In this document: positions 24,476 through 33,995 of the stretch, one piece after another | Position numbering within the stretch: the stretch's first letter is position 1 | Layout of the letters: every line of letters begins with the position of its first letter | Source: Nitrosopumilaceae archaeon | Lineage (GTDB): Archaea; Thermoproteota; Nitrososphaeria; Nitrososphaerales; Nitrosopumilaceae | Direction of reading: 5' to 3' | NCBI GenBank assembly: GCA_028279545.1 | Contig: JANQNN010000044.1 | Coordinates: 59,517-123,516, forward strand | DNA: 64,000 nucleotides | Notes under the pieces: generated by a model | Told to the model about the DNA's origin: nothing | Seen by the model: the letters and a program-made list of their open reading frames with translations, nothing else | Database searches by the model: none | Program-made: the position numbers and the translations under genes

Positions 24476-24568
24476 ATGAAATATGATGGTAGTAAAATTA
24501 TTTTTGGGTTAGGAGTAGTGGGATCTGTAGTTATTGCCCTTGTCTCTCTATATTTTGCTTTGAGGTAA
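24476..24568 (+). CDS. single-span micro-membrane protein, 30 aa
   Basis: ATG 24476 to TAA 24568: MKYDGSKIIFGLGVVGSVVI then ALVSLYFALR. One membrane span fills residues 8-28, with a basic last residue. Tiny hydrophobic proteins like this are subunits of larger membrane complexes or regulators. It lies 27 bases before the next gene. AT-rich DNA 24335-24475 ahead contains several T-rich TATA-like runs but nothing else. Confidence 0.5.
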   Translation: MKYDGSKIIFGLGVVGSVVIALVSLYFALR

Positions 24569-24595
24569 AAATAAATCCAAGGAAAAGTACCCAAT

Positions 24596-24919
24596 TTGTT
24601 GTCAAATACAAACGAATTCAAAATTTCACAAATTGTAGATAATGGCCAAATTATTCAACTAACATTGATTGAAAATGTGTCAACTGAACCTATTTCGCAA
24701 AAACAAATGATTATTGAAAATGTTGCAAAAAAACTAGATTCTGAAACAAAAGATCAAATTATGCCTCTTCTTGAAGCTATTCTTCAGGCGCAGCCTACCA
24801 TAAAAATGAAAAGCTATCAACAAACTCAGATTTCAATAGCAATGCCAAAAAATAGATATGAACATCTAGGCAAACCCCAAGTTGGGGAAATTATACAGAT
24901 AAACTTGAAAAAAATTTAG
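24596..24919 (+). CDS. hypothetical protein, 107 aa
   Basis: TTG start at 24596 (a second TTG follows directly). Soluble alpha/beta protein: NEFKISQIVDNGQIIQLTLI, VSTEPISQKQMIIENVAKKL, ending in a PKNRYEHLGKPQVGEIIQIN segment that looks like a small barrel. No family recognised with confidence. Converges with the DUF255 gene (seven bases between). Confidence 0.55.
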   Translation: MLSNTNEFKISQIVDNGQIIQLTLIENVSTEPISQKQMIIENVAKKLDSETKDQIMPLLEAILQAQPTIKMKSYQQTQISIAMPKNRYEHLGKPQVGEIIQINLKKI

Positions 24920-24925
24920 TAATTT

Positions 24926-26971
24926 TTATTTTTCCAAGTTTTTTCTTAATTCTTCAAGTGACTTTATTGGTAATGAGCAAGTAAAATCTCTACAAATAAA
25001 AATATTTGTTGAATCAGAATCAAAAGTTTTGCCGCTAAAAAAAGGAAATTTTGATAATTCCTCGAATTGTTTATCGCTTTCTATTGAAACCATTATGGAC
25101 TCTGGAAGAAAGGATTTTTGTAAATAATCCAGAACTTTATCGTCTTTCGTATTAAGTATAGTAATCTCTAGTGGTTTTTGCAAATACATGTAGATTGTAT
25201 TTAGTAAAAACCCGAATCCAAACGGATTTTCTGCAGCCATTTGTGCCTGAGTTTCCATAATTTTGGTTGAAATTTCCAAGAATTTTTGTTCTTGAGAAAA
25301 ATGGAATAATCGAAGAAGAGCAAAACATGCAACCGAATTGCCAGACGGTAAAGACAAATCATAGTTGCTTTTAGGTCGGATAATTAAGGACTCATGATTA
25401 TCCGATGTCATAAAAAAGCTCTGATTTTTTTCATCCCAAAAATGATCAATCAGATGATGACTTAGCTGGGTTGCAAGGTTTAGATATTTTGAATTTGGAT
25501 AAATTTCAAAAACATCCAGCAACGCATTGATAAAATATGAATAGTCTTCTAGATATCCATTTATTTTTGCATTGCCATTTTTAAAAGTACGAAATAGCTG
25601 TCCATTTTTCAAAAGGTTTTTTTCAAGAAACGATATGCAGTTTTTTGCAAAATTTAGATATTTGGTGTCGTTAGTGATACCATAACCCTTAGCAAAAGCA
25701 GTTATCATTAAGGCATTCCAAGATGTAAGAATTTTATCGTCCAATCCAGGAGAAATTCGTTTTGAACGAGTTGATAAAAGTTTTTTCGAACATTCTGAAA
25801 TTTTTTCTAGTGCCTGTTGTTCTGTTAAGCCAAAGTTAAAAGCTACAGTTGATATGTTAATATTATTACATAAAATATTTTGTCCTTCCCAATTTCCACC
25901 GTCAGTTACATCATAATACAAGCAAAATATTTCTGCGTCATTCTCAAGGATATTTTTAATTTCACTTTTACTCCAAACGTAGTATTTTCCCTCATTACCT
26001 TCAGAATCAGCATCAAATGCAGAGAAAAATCCCCCTTCAGAAGAAGTCATCTCACGTCCAACAAAATCTAGTGTTTTTTTAAGAACATCAAGATAGAAAT
26101 GATCTTTTGTAATTTGAAATGCTTCAACGTAATTAATGGGAATTAACGCATTATCATAAAGCATTTTTTCAAAATGTGGTACCAGCCATTTGTTGTCCGT
26201 CGAATATCTATGAAAGCCACCCCCAATCTGATCAAAAATTCCTCCCTTAGCCATGTTGTTTAGAGTTTTTAAAGCAAATTCATTGAATTTTGAAATTCCT
26301 GATAATTTTGCATAACGAAATAAAAAGGAAATATTTGCAGCATTTGGAAATTTTGGAGCAGACCCAAAACCACCATAAGAAAGATCACCCATTTGAAGTA
26401 GGTTCATTGCTGCTTCATCAAGGATAGATTTTTCTAGTTTAGTTGGTGTCTTTATAGTCTCAGTTTTTTGCAATGCCTCTAAGAAATTATCTGATGCTTT
26501 TTTGATATCTTGTGGTTTTTCATTCCATGATTGAGATAATTGCCGTAAAATACTTCCAAAACCTGGGCGTCCATAAGAATCCAAAATGGGAAAATAAGTT
26601 CCGACATAAAATGGCTTTTGGTCAGGAGTAAGAAAAACACTAAGTGGCCAACCACCTTGGCCTGTTGCGATTTGACAAACTTTTTGATAGATATCATCAA
26701 TGTCTGGTCTTTCTTCCCTGTCTACTTTGATATTTACGAAATTCTCGTTCATAAACTGGGCGATGTCTTCATTTTCAAACGATTCATGGGCCATTACATG
26801 GCACCAATGACAAGCACTATAGCCGATACTAAGGAAAATGGGCTTATTTTCAGAAACTGCCTTTTTTAATGAATCTTCATTCCAGGCATACCAGTGTACT
26901 GGATTTTTTGCATGTTGAAGTAAATATGGACTAGTCTCATTTACTAGATGATTTTTTGTCACGATTAACAA
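24926..26971 (-). CDS. DUF255 / YyaL thioredoxin-fold glucosidase-like protein
   Basis: 681 residues, typical for the YyaL/SSP411 (spermatogenesis-associated protein 20) family. N-terminal thioredoxin-like domain with the highly conserved [15 protein letters not shown] (CxxC at about residue 56) followed by [13 protein letters not shown] and [12 protein letters not shown], then an (alpha/alpha)6 barrel typical of glycosidases (FGSAPKFPN..., [24 protein letters not shown]). The activity is unknown: possible links to nucleoside or carbohydrate handling. The track frame begins [10 protein letters not shown]; the GTG or the TTG a few codons later are equally good starts. Confidence 0.9.
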   Translation of the reverse strand: MLIVTKNHLVNETSPYLLQHAKNPVHWYAWNEDSLKKAVSENKPIFLSIGYSACHWCHVMAHESFENEDIAQFMNENFVNIKVDREERPDIDDIYQKVCQIATGQGGWPLSVFLTPDQKPFYVGTYFPILDSYGRPGFGSILRQLSQSWNEKPQDIKKASDNFLEALQKTETIKTPTKLEKSILDEAAMNLLQMGDLSYGGFGSAPKFPNAANISFLFRYAKLSGISKFNEFALKTLNNMAKGGIFDQIGGGFHRYSTDNKWLVPHFEKMLYDNALIPINYVEAFQITKDHFYLDVLKKTLDFVGREMTSSEGGFFSAFDADSEGNEGKYYVWSKSEIKNILENDAEIFCLYYDVTDGGNWEGQNILCNNINISTVAFNFGLTEQQALEKISECSKKLLSTRSKRISPGLDDKILTSWNALMITAFAKGYGITNDTKYLNFAKNCISFLEKNLLKNGQLFRTFKNGNAKINGYLEDYSYFINALLDVFEIYPNSKYLNLATQLSHHLIDHFWDEKNQSFFMTSDNHESLIIRPKSNYDLSLPSGNSVACFALLRLFHFSQEQKFLEISTKIMETQAQMAAENPFGFGFLLNTIYMYLQKPLEITILNTKDDKVLDYLQKSFLPESIMVSIESDKQFEELSKFPFFSGKTFDSDSTNIFICRDFTCSLPIKSLEELRKNLEK

Positions 26972-27010
26972 TAATGCTTTTACTATTTGTACCTAATTGA
27001 TTTTTTATTT

Positions 27011-27244
27011 CTAAATAACTGAATGATCCTCTTTTAATTCATATAACCTTACGTTTATTTTTCCTAATAATTTCATTTTTGATTTTTGCGCTTTTTTACT
27101 ATGGCTATAGTCTTTTTTTTCAACCAGTTCTTGTAAACGAGTAAGCTGCTTAACGGAAAGTTTGTTGAATTCATGTCTTGAGTTGGTAATCAATCTTAGA
27201 AGTTCAATGCGCTCTTTATCTTCTGATGTTATTTCTTCAGTCAT
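27011..27244 (-). CDS. hypothetical protein, 77 aa
   Basis: Very charged helical protein (TSEDKERIELLRLITNSRHE, LSVKQLTRLQELVEKKDYSH, KKAQKSKMKLLGKINVRLYE), no cysteine, no span. Looks like a small coiled-coil or nucleic-acid-binding peptide; not in a family known to me. Between DUF255 gene and 27328-27630 on the same strand. Confidence 0.5.
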   Translation of the reverse strand: MTEEITSEDKERIELLRLITNSRHEFNKLSVKQLTRLQELVEKKDYSHSKKAQKSKMKLLGKINVRLYELKEDHSVI

Positions 27245-27327
27245 AATTCAAATCCTTTTTTGGCATATATTTCTCTAATGTTTTTGTTACAGAATGAAAA
27301 AATTAAAATTTCATAAACAAAGGAAAT

Positions 27328-27630
27328 TCAATTGAACAAACCATCTTCGATGGTTTCGTTTAATTGGGCTATTTTTTGATAAAGAAGTTCCAAATCATTT
27401 TCTGATAATCCTTTTTCATGTTCACCAATCCAATAGTTTGCAAAAAGGTTGATTACAATTCCAGTAAAAATGCCTAATATGTAATCCCTAGAATGTTGAA
27501 TTTTAAATGATTCAGGAAGATCTCCTTTTTCTCCAAGAGAACGAAAAATTTGTTTTTGATTTATCATATTTACTACTATGGCCTTAATGGAGGCCTCATC
27601 TTTTTCAGTCCAATTATTGTTTTGAGACAC
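27328..27630 (-). CDS. hypothetical protein, 100 aa
   Basis: Starts MSQNNNWTEKDEASIKAIVV; has a mildly hydrophobic helix (YILGIFTGIVINLFANYWIG, about 50-69) that may be a membrane-associated segment, then a polar helical end. Unknown family. 83 bases separate it from the downstream gene 27011-27244; 120 bases separate its start from the divergent alcohol dehydrogenase gene. Confidence 0.55.
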   Translation of the reverse strand: MSQNNNWTEKDEASIKAIVVNMINQKQIFRSLGEKGDLPESFKIQHSRDYILGIFTGIVINLFANYWIGEHEKGLSENDLELLYQKIAQLNETIEDGLFN

Positions 27631-27750
27631 TTTTTTTTGTAAAAAATACCTGCTTTATACATCTTCAAATTGTAAGGTTTTGAAAACCAGGTAAAGCAAA
27701 AGAAACTAGAAATAAAAAATGTTAAATTTTCTAAAAAAGAACCGTCTCAT

Positions 27751-28785
27751 ATGGAAAAAATGCGTGCAATGATCCTCTCAAAATGTGCACCTATTGAAAC
27801 TAATCCTTTGAAATTATCAAATATCGATAAGCACCAGATTCAAAATGACTTTGAAATTTTAATAAAAATTGAAGCATGTGGTGTTTGCCATTCCCAATTA
27901 CATGGAATTGAGGGAGATTGGAAGGAACTTGGAATACCTCCAGTTCTTCCTACTGTACCAGGTCATGAAGTAGTAGGAAAAGTTGTTGAGATTGGAAAAA
28001 AAGTCTCAAAATTCAAAGTCGGTGACAGGGCAGGCATTACTCCTCTGTTAGAAGCATGTAGAACTTGTCTTTACTGTAAAGAAGGAAAGGAGTATCTTTG
28101 TGAATCTTCCATGATAACAGGAGAGTCCCTCAAAGGAGGATATACTGAATACATTACTGTTTTAGAAGATTTTGCCACGAAAATTCCCAAAAATATGAAA
28201 CCTGAATATGCAGCCCCATTGTTTTGTGCAGGAATAACAGCCTTTAATGCAGTAAAGGCAGCCGAACCAAAAAAACACCAGAAAATTGGCATTTTTGGAA
28301 TTGGTGGAGTTGGTCACATGGCTGTTCAATTTGCAAAAATCCAAGGAGTAAAAGTAATTGCATTTTCTAGAAGCCAGAATCACTTGGATGTCGCAAAACG
28401 ACTAGGTGCAGTAGATAGTATCATGTTCTCAAAAAATCAATCGGATTTTTTATCCGAGATTAAAGAAAAACACGGGTTACTTGATGCAGCAATAGTATTT
28501 GCTCCATCAGATATAGTAACTGATACTGCAATAAAATCGGTAAAAAAAGGAGGAATGATTGTTATTGCTACAATTGGAGAAAATCCTGCTTTTGTTGCAT
28601 TTGAAGAAAAAACTATCCGGGGAACCCTAATTGGATCAACTAAAGACATGGAACAAGTAATCAAAATTTGTGATGAAGAAAACATTGAAGTAATCTCGGA
28701 AATTTTTCCATTAGAAAAAGCTAATCAAGTTTTAACAAAGTTAAAAAATTCTCAAATTGAAGCAAGAGCAGTTCTAGTTCCCTAG
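27751..28785 (+). CDS. zinc-dependent alcohol dehydrogenase (MDR family)
   Basis: 344 residues with the medium-chain dehydrogenase layout. Catalytic zinc ligands Cys48-type in EACGVCHSQLHG and His in PGHEVVG; structural zinc Cys set in RTCLYCKEGKEYLC (four Cys); Rossmann motif GIGGVGHMAVQFAK at about 190. This is the AdhP/AdhA-like group of NAD(P)-dependent alcohol dehydrogenases, possibly reducing aldehydes; substrate cannot be told. Start: ATG 27751 (MEKMRAMI); Met4 is alternative. Stands alone, divergent from 27328-27630. Confidence 0.92.
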   Translation: MEKMRAMILSKCAPIETNPLKLSNIDKHQIQNDFEILIKIEACGVCHSQLHGIEGDWKELGIPPVLPTVPGHEVVGKVVEIGKKVSKFKVGDRAGITPLLEACRTCLYCKEGKEYLCESSMITGESLKGGYTEYITVLEDFATKIPKNMKPEYAAPLFCAGITAFNAVKAAEPKKHQKIGIFGIGGVGHMAVQFAKIQGVKVIAFSRSQNHLDVAKRLGAVDSIMFSKNQSDFLSEIKEKHGLLDAAIVFAPSDIVTDTAIKSVKKGGMIVIATIGENPAFVAFEEKTIRGTLIGSTKDMEQVIKICDEENIEVISEIFPLEKANQVLTKLKNSQIEARAVLVP

Positions 28786-28826
28786 TCTTGTTTTTGCCTT
28801 AAATAACCGAATAGATTAGGTTTTAC

Positions 28827-28979
28827 ATGAATTGTAAACATTGCCATCACACATATGAAATTCACAAGTCTTCTGGAAAGAATAAATCTATTTTAAAAGT
28901 TGGAAAATGCCAAATCCCATCATGTAGTTGTCAACAATATGTGGATCCTATTAAAGAGATAGACGAAGATTTGCTTTAA
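28827..28979 (+). CDS. small zinc-ribbon protein, 50 aa
   Basis: ATG 28827 to TAA 28979. MNCKHCHHTYEIH begins with CxxC (Cys3, Cys6) and the second cluster is CQIPSCSCQQY (Cys28, Cys33, Cys35). Likely binds one zinc. This is one of several tiny Cys-rich proteins in the window. It follows the alcohol dehydrogenase by 41 bases and precedes 28999 by 19 bases. Unknown function. Confidence 0.55.
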   Translation: MNCKHCHHTYEIHKSSGKNKSILKVGKCQIPSCSCQQYVDPIKEIDEDLL

Positions 28980-28998
28980 TCAAAATTCATATATCAAA

Positions 28999-29250
28999 TT
29001 GGATTTTGGCAAAATAATGAAAAAACATGTTCCCTCTGAAGAAATGAAAAAAGATCTAGATAATTTACTTTCAAAAATTAATGCCATGGAAATACTATCA
29101 AAAGATGAATTTCAAACAAACACTGTAAAAATCCTTAGAGCGTTAGTAGAAGGGCAAATTCACTCAATTAACGAATTTGAGCATCTAAAAAAAGCAATTG
29201 ATTTGTTGACATTGCAACTATTTGAGGTGCAAAATAAATCAAGGTCATGA
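28999..29250 (+). CDS. hypothetical helical protein, 83 aa
   Basis: TTG start (Met-Asp-Phe-Gly-Lys), with a later ATG (MKKHVPSEEMKKDLDNLLSK) as alternative. Purely helical with heptad-like Leu/Ile spacing (DLDNLLSKINAMEILSK, HLKKAIDLLTLQLFEVQ), so a small coiled-coil protein. No known family. Its stop overlaps the stop of the converging gene 29245-29775 by six bases. Confidence 0.5.
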   Translation: MDFGKIMKKHVPSEEMKKDLDNLLSKINAMEILSKDEFQTNTVKILRALVEGQIHSINEFEHLKKAIDLLTLQLFEVQNKSRS

Positions 29251-29775
29251 ATTTAATCTAGTATCGCTCAATCCACAACTAGAACATTTTACAATGGTTG
29301 TGTTTTCAAGTACTTTATCTATCTTCATCTCAGAACCGCAACAAGGACAAGAAATTTTTTCCTCAGATTTCTCTATTTTTTTTTCTAAAGGTTTTGAATT
29401 GTCTAAATCAGATTTTGTACGGATCGTATAATCTGGTTTTTTGTTCAATTCAGTAGTTGCATTACAGGCAGGTCGATAATGACGAATAATCTTATTTCTT
29501 ACAATCATTCTAGCCTCAGGGCTTGAATCAAACATTGGTAAAATGGCAAGATAAAGGGGATTTTTAAAACCAGAAACTTTGGTCCAATTTTTATAATCCT
29601 CATTTTTTATGAAATAATCTTTTTCTTCAGTTTTTTCACATACTCCAGCATAGATTATGTGAAAAGAATCTTTTTTTCGTGAGAAAATAAGAAAAACAAC
29701 TTTTTCCATTGGTGGTCCCCATTCGTCTAAATTAATTGGTCCTAGAAACTCGTATTGTAGAATTTGAATACTCAA
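29245..29775 (-). CDS. unknown protein with C-terminal zinc ribbon, 176 aa
   Basis: The C-terminal part carries a zinc ribbon (SCPCCGSEMKI and IVKCSSCGLSD, four Cys, about 143-170). The N-terminal 110 residues include VVFLIFSRKKDSFHIIYAGV and RMIVRNKIIRHYRPACNATT, reminiscent of a degenerate GIY-YIG nuclease (Tyr near strand 2, Arg in the helix, ending YRPACN); this is a guess from pattern only. Probably nucleic-acid related. The ORF is complete (ATG at 29775). Confidence 0.55.
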   Translation of the reverse strand: MSIQILQYEFLGPINLDEWGPPMEKVVFLIFSRKKDSFHIIYAGVCEKTEEKDYFIKNEDYKNWTKVSGFKNPLYLAILPMFDSSPEARMIVRNKIIRHYRPACNATTELNKKPDYTIRTKSDLDNSKPLEKKIEKSEEKISCPCCGSEMKIDKVLENTTIVKCSSCGLSDTRLNS

Positions 29776-29885
29776 TAGATACCATTAGATCTACTTTCTT
29801 TTCTTTTTTTCATTAATTTAGGGCTAATTTCCAAAGGATCTAATTCTTGAAAAGAATAAATTCAAGGTCACTTGATTTTTTGTAA

Positions 29886-30134
29886 ATGAAAGAGCCTCAC
29901 AATCATGCTCAGGTTGGTTATTCAATGATTGTAGTGTCAGCAAGCTTGGCAATAATTGGCATAATTGCCTTGTTCATAGGTGCAGATGTGCTTTTTGGAG
30001 ATAATATTCAAAGGGATGCTACTGCTCACTTTAATGAATGTAAAAATAATGACTTTAAAAGTGAAGATTGTGAAAAGTACCATAGTAGAATAAATTCTGA
30101 GATTTCAGGGATTTATGTGGATTTAGACGAATAA
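29886..30134 (+). CDS. small membrane protein with Cys pair, 82 aa
   Basis: One span (about 13-35, MIVVSASLAIIGIIALFIGA) followed by a soluble helical tail with two Cys (NECKNNDFKSEDCEKY, C-x8-C) possibly forming a disulfide outside the cell. N-terminal MKEPHNHAQVGYS contains a His-x-His. Family unknown. It converges on 30138-30827, three bases between stops. Confidence 0.55.
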   Translation: MKEPHNHAQVGYSMIVVSASLAIIGIIALFIGADVLFGDNIQRDATAHFNECKNNDFKSEDCEKYHSRINSEISGIYVDLDE

Positions 30135-30137
30135 TTT

Positions 30138-30827
30138 CTAATATCCATTTGCAAAATCTTCAAATGTGTTTAGATTTTTTGTTAGCCGATTCATTGCAAA
30201 AAATGCTCCTCCGATAATTCCTGCTTGATAAAAGGTATAAAGGAAAACTCCTGAAAATGTAGGATCAGAGTCGGTAAAACTTAATGCAAGCATTGAAAAG
30301 AAAACAAAGGTACCAACAAATGTAACCATTTTATTTAAAAAGCCTGAATTCATTCCAACAATTTTTTTTGTGGCTGCTGCCATCAAGGTGATGCTAGAAA
30401 TAATTAAAAAGGTTGCACCGCCGTTTGCAGTAACAAATTCATTAATCCATGCAAGCAATCCTACATCAAAGACATTGGATGGTGGAAATATGCTTCCTCC
30501 ATTAATAGCAAAATTTACAGAACTAAACAAGCCTCCAATAACAAAAAAGAATAAAAATATTTTTACAGTAGCGCGTTTTAATGGACTGCGAGTCTCGGAA
30601 GGTTTTACTGCACGTTCGGTAATGCGCACTCCATATAGAAAACCCACCAGCATTGCAGGAACAAACATCAAATTAATCAAAATTGGTGATTCTTTATTGA
30701 TGGCATCAATCTGCGGGAAAAATATCAAAAATAACACTATTGCAAGGGATGCAGATGACATGAATAAAATAAAGTTCAAATATTTATGGCCAGAGGATTC
30801 TGAGTAACCATAAGTTGAATTGAACAT
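30138..30827 (-). CDS. polytopic membrane protein, 229 aa
   Basis: About six membrane spans (18-38, 48-68, 88-108, 122-150, 160-180, 190-210). Loops contain TERAVKPSETRSPLKRATVK and the Pro-rich GGSIFPPSNVF. Unknown function. Size, span order and the C-terminal FLYTFYQAGIIGG stretch recall 12777-13352, which might be a paralogue. Start ATG at 30827. Confidence 0.6.
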   Translation of the reverse strand: MFNSTYGYSESSGHKYLNFILFMSSASLAIVLFLIFFPQIDAINKESPILINLMFVPAMLVGFLYGVRITERAVKPSETRSPLKRATVKIFLFFFVIGGLFSSVNFAINGGSIFPPSNVFDVGLLAWINEFVTANGGATFLIISSITLMAAATKKIVGMNSGFLNKMVTFVGTFVFFSMLALSFTDSDPTFSGVFLYTFYQAGIIGGAFFAMNRLTKNLNTFEDFANGY

Positions 30828-30931
30828 TTTTTGATGTCTTTAGGAAACCATTAAAGAGCAAATCCAAAAATCATTTGGTTAATTTATCAATTCTGTTTAC
30901 CCTTTTATGGTTGTAAATTAAAGAATGAGAA

Positions 30932-31135
30932 TTGAAAATTTGGAAGGTTTTTGTGGTTATAGGCACGATAATACTTGGATTTGGTTTAATTTTTCATCTT
31001 CAAGGATTATCCGTGGTTGGTCCTGAATCATCGTTTATGTATGCCAACCCAGAATGGGTAACTTATGGAATTGAAATTTTTGTTTTAGGAATCATTATTT
31101 TAGGAATAGGTATTTTTTTAAAAATTAAAAATTAA
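30932..31135 (+). CDS. two-span small membrane protein, 67 aa
   Basis: TTG start at 30932; the nearby ATG is in another frame. Two spans (about 5-25, VFVVIGTIILGFGLIF, and 44-64, YGIEIFVLGIIILGIGIFLK) separated by a polar loop with Ser/Pro/Glu. Short basic end. Similar small proteins are widespread in thaumarchaea. Unknown role. Confidence 0.5.
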   Translation: MKIWKVFVVIGTIILGFGLIFHLQGLSVVGPESSFMYANPEWVTYGIEIFVLGIIILGIGIFLKIKN

Positions 31136-31157
31136 TTTGGATTTTAAGTAAAAAAAT

Positions 31158-32354
31158 CTAAAATCCAACTTTTAGTGGGTTTTCTGGTTTCATTATTTCT
31201 CGTAACAAAATTGTGGCATATGAACCCCTAGAAAGAGTAAATTCCAAAATGCTATTTTGACAAGAATAATTAGTGCATGAGATAGAAACTTGTCTAAAGC
31301 CACCTTCGTTGCTTACTTCTTGCATTTCTTTGATGAAAAAATCCTTAGGAGAGATTTCCTCATTTTCTAAAATTCTTGATATGTAATAATCAAAACGTGT
31401 TTTTTTGTAGTATGCATAACCAACAAAAGGCATTGCCAATTTTTGGTCGTAATTTTTAGTAAATTTTCCAATTATCCCTTTAGTATCAAAACAAACATCC
31501 CCATCCTGGCATTCAAAAAGATTCTCTCCATTTGAAAAGGCTAAACTTAATGATTTGTTAAACAGATAAGACTGGTAAGATTGGATAAAAAATCGTCTAA
31601 GCGGTAAGGGAATTTGTTTGATTGATTTTAGTGAATCGTCACTTTGAATCATCTCTCGCAACACTAATCTTTCAATATCCATTTGACTTGGGATTTTTTC
31701 AAAATATTTTTTATAGTTTGATTTATCAGCCAATTTTTCTCTAATGGCGTTATTAGGGTCAGAATCAAAAGGAGTTCTAAAAGATAAAATCAAATCTACT
31801 GCTTTTTTAAAATTTTTTTGTAAAATTGCTTTTCCAACTAAATGTGTAACAGGTCTTTTAGAACCAAATCTCTGATAGCCAAAAAAATTAAGAATTTGGT
31901 TTTGCTCATTAAAAACAGAAAGATTGTTTTTACAATCAATTATTTTTATTTTAAAATGGTTACCAATCATATCTTTTTTAGAAAGTGGTTTTTTTATGAA
32001 ACCAATTTTTCTAAGGGAATACTTGTTTGAAGAAAAATTATCAATTGAAACTTCTTTCTTACTTGAACATACATATTGTTCAGTAATTGCTGATGCATCT
32101 TTCAAACCAAGTGCTTTTAATCTTAAACCTTTTTTTTTTAAAATATCAGAAAGAGCGTGATTTGTATCAATATTTTTCTTTTTTAATTTGTAAACTGCAT
32201 ATCCATTTGATTCAGAGATTAATTTGGAAATCTTTTCATTAATAACTTCGAATACTTCAAAGTCTTCCGGTTTTAATTTGATTTTCCCACCTACTCCACC
32301 AAAATTGGTACTATAAACAGTAATTCCAATTTGTAAATCTATTTGCGGAATCAC
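31158..32354 (-). CDS. truD: tRNA pseudouridine synthase TruD
   Basis: 398 residues. The catalytic Asp is in ALGLKDASAITEQYVC (about residue 82, GLKDxxAxTxQ motif). Further family parts: FFGYQRFGSKRPVTHLVGKA and FIQSYQSYLFNKSLS. TruD makes pseudouridine 13 in tRNA (position 13 in bacteria; in archaea also position 35 in some tRNAs). Archaeal size is larger than E. coli, with an insertion before the final domain. The ATG of TruD overlaps the stop of the gene upstream (32351-32354), so the beta-propeller gene and truD share a transcript. Confidence 0.92.
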   Translation of the reverse strand: MIPQIDLQIGITVYSTNFGGVGGKIKLKPEDFEVFEVINEKISKLISESNGYAVYKLKKKNIDTNHALSDILKKKGLRLKALGLKDASAITEQYVCSSKKEVSIDNFSSNKYSLRKIGFIKKPLSKKDMIGNHFKIKIIDCKNNLSVFNEQNQILNFFGYQRFGSKRPVTHLVGKAILQKNFKKAVDLILSFRTPFDSDPNNAIREKLADKSNYKKYFEKIPSQMDIERLVLREMIQSDDSLKSIKQIPLPLRRFFIQSYQSYLFNKSLSLAFSNGENLFECQDGDVCFDTKGIIGKFTKNYDQKLAMPFVGYAYYKKTRFDYYISRILENEEISPKDFFIKEMQEVSNEGGFRQVSISCTNYSCQNSILEFTLSRGSYATILLREIMKPENPLKVGF

Positions 32355-33943
32355 GATTCAATAACTACTGTTAAAAATTTACTTATAGAAACCTCTTCTA
32401 AATTAGCTCCCAAAAGTACCTTATAGGTTCCTGGTACCGCAGCTTCAGAAGCAGAAATATTTACGACAACAGGTCTTGGGGCATCAAAGTCTAACTGGAA
32501 TGTCTGAGGAATACTAGGATTGGAATCAACGCTCAGAAATTCTTGTGAGTCAGATACAATTAACGAGACATTTGGCAAATCTTGAGAACTTTGCGGAGAA
32601 ATGACAAAGGTAAATTCAGTTGATTGGCCTGCAATAAGAGAAACCATGTTCTCATCTAGTTCAACATCTAAAGGAAGTTCAATTGAAGTATCAACTACTC
32701 CAATATTATTTTCAACCCACTCAGTAAACCAAACCTGTTCCCCATAAACTGAGATGTCAAATATCTGGGCAAGGCCACAATTCTCCATATCGCCACAATC
32801 TCCCCAATTTGGATTCATGGATGGTACAAAATACTCCACCAAAGATTCAGTGCTTGGATCCATTACTCCAATCCTGTTTGCGGTTTGTTCATTGAAAATC
32901 AACTGTCCAAAGTCGTTGGTTTCAATCCAATATGGCCTAGAGATTGGGTCTTTTATAATGCCAGTAGCATTACCATAGGTTGGCAAATCGGGAACTGAAG
33001 TAAGATACTGAATAAATTCTTGGCTTTGAGGATCATAGCTATAAAAGTTTGAACTTGAGGTGTCAGCTATCCAAATTCTTCCATCTTGAGTTATTGCAGC
33101 CCCATTTGGAGTTGACATATTTTCTGGTAATCCAATCACATCAATATGGTCAGGTAAGGGGAGAAATTCTTCACCAGAACTTGCAACTGAACTCCGATAT
33201 CCTTCCTGATCAAATTTTACCAAGACTCCACTTTCCTGAAATAACCAGTTAGTATACCATACATTGTTATCTTGGTCAATTGCAAAATCTCCTGTAACCG
33301 AATCATCTACGGGAGATGGAAGGCTTAGGAAAATTAATTCCTCGCCCGTGTGGGTTGGGTCAAGAAATGTAATTTTATTTCCAGTAAAATCATTTACTAC
33401 AATCTGAGAACCGTCAATTTCTAATTTTTGTGGAAGAGAATCCCCATCAGATGGGTATTGTAATCTCAAATATTTTCCATCTTGAGGAGTAAACTTCCAA
33501 ATGGAGTCAAAAGTTTCGTCAGTATACCAAATCGACCCATCAGGAGAGTAATCTATTCCCCACATCATAGATCTTCCATTTGGAGGCCAACTGGGATTAT
33601 CAAATTCCGTAAAGGTTTCGGTTTTAGGATCAAATTTTGCTATTTTTCCTGTATTAGTTTGGGTAAACCAAACATTTCCTTCATAGTCATTAACAATTGC
33701 TAGGGGGTTAGTACAAACGGTGGGAATTGAATATTCTTTCACATAAGTAGTTGACTTTGCATTGCTTGAACCACAAAATTGAGCGCGTTGGGCATCAGGG
33801 AAATTATCTGCTGGAGTTCCGGTTTTTGTGGTTTGATTATCGGGGTCTACAGGCTCCATTAAGTTTGGCAATGAAATCATTACCGTTGAGGTAAGCAAAA
33901 TAGTACCAAAGAAAATTGCAACGAGTAGCCCTTTTTTCTTCAC
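32351..33943 (-). CDS. exported beta-propeller protein (Vgb/SMP-30-like), 530 aa
   Basis: N-terminal hydrophobic segment (about 5-25, LLVAIFFGTILLTSTVMISL) as signal peptide or anchor. Residues about 60-410 form a beta-propeller with repeated strand blades of the virginiamycin-B-lyase type (YEGNVWFTQTNTGKIAKFDP, GSIWYTDETFDSIWKFTP, NNVWYTNWLF). The C-terminal 110 residues are an Ig-like beta domain. Vgb-like propellers in archaea have unknown substrate; catalytic-type His were not identified. Co-transcribed with truD downstream. Confidence 0.8.
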   Translation of the reverse strand: MKKKGLLVAIFFGTILLTSTVMISLPNLMEPVDPDNQTTKTGTPADNFPDAQRAQFCGSSNAKSTTYVKEYSIPTVCTNPLAIVNDYEGNVWFTQTNTGKIAKFDPKTETFTEFDNPSWPPNGRSMMWGIDYSPDGSIWYTDETFDSIWKFTPQDGKYLRLQYPSDGDSLPQKLEIDGSQIVVNDFTGNKITFLDPTHTGEELIFLSLPSPVDDSVTGDFAIDQDNNVWYTNWLFQESGVLVKFDQEGYRSSVASSGEEFLPLPDHIDVIGLPENMSTPNGAAITQDGRIWIADTSSSNFYSYDPQSQEFIQYLTSVPDLPTYGNATGIIKDPISRPYWIETNDFGQLIFNEQTANRIGVMDPSTESLVEYFVPSMNPNWGDCGDMENCGLAQIFDISVYGEQVWFTEWVENNIGVVDTSIELPLDVELDENMVSLIAGQSTEFTFVISPQSSQDLPNVSLIVSDSQEFLSVDSNPSIPQTFQLDFDAPRPVVVNISASEAAVPGTYKVLLGANLEEVSISKFLTVVIES

Positions 33944-33995
33944 ACTGAAAAAAATATAGAACCTCGTTATATCTTATTCCAAATTTGCCAATAAA

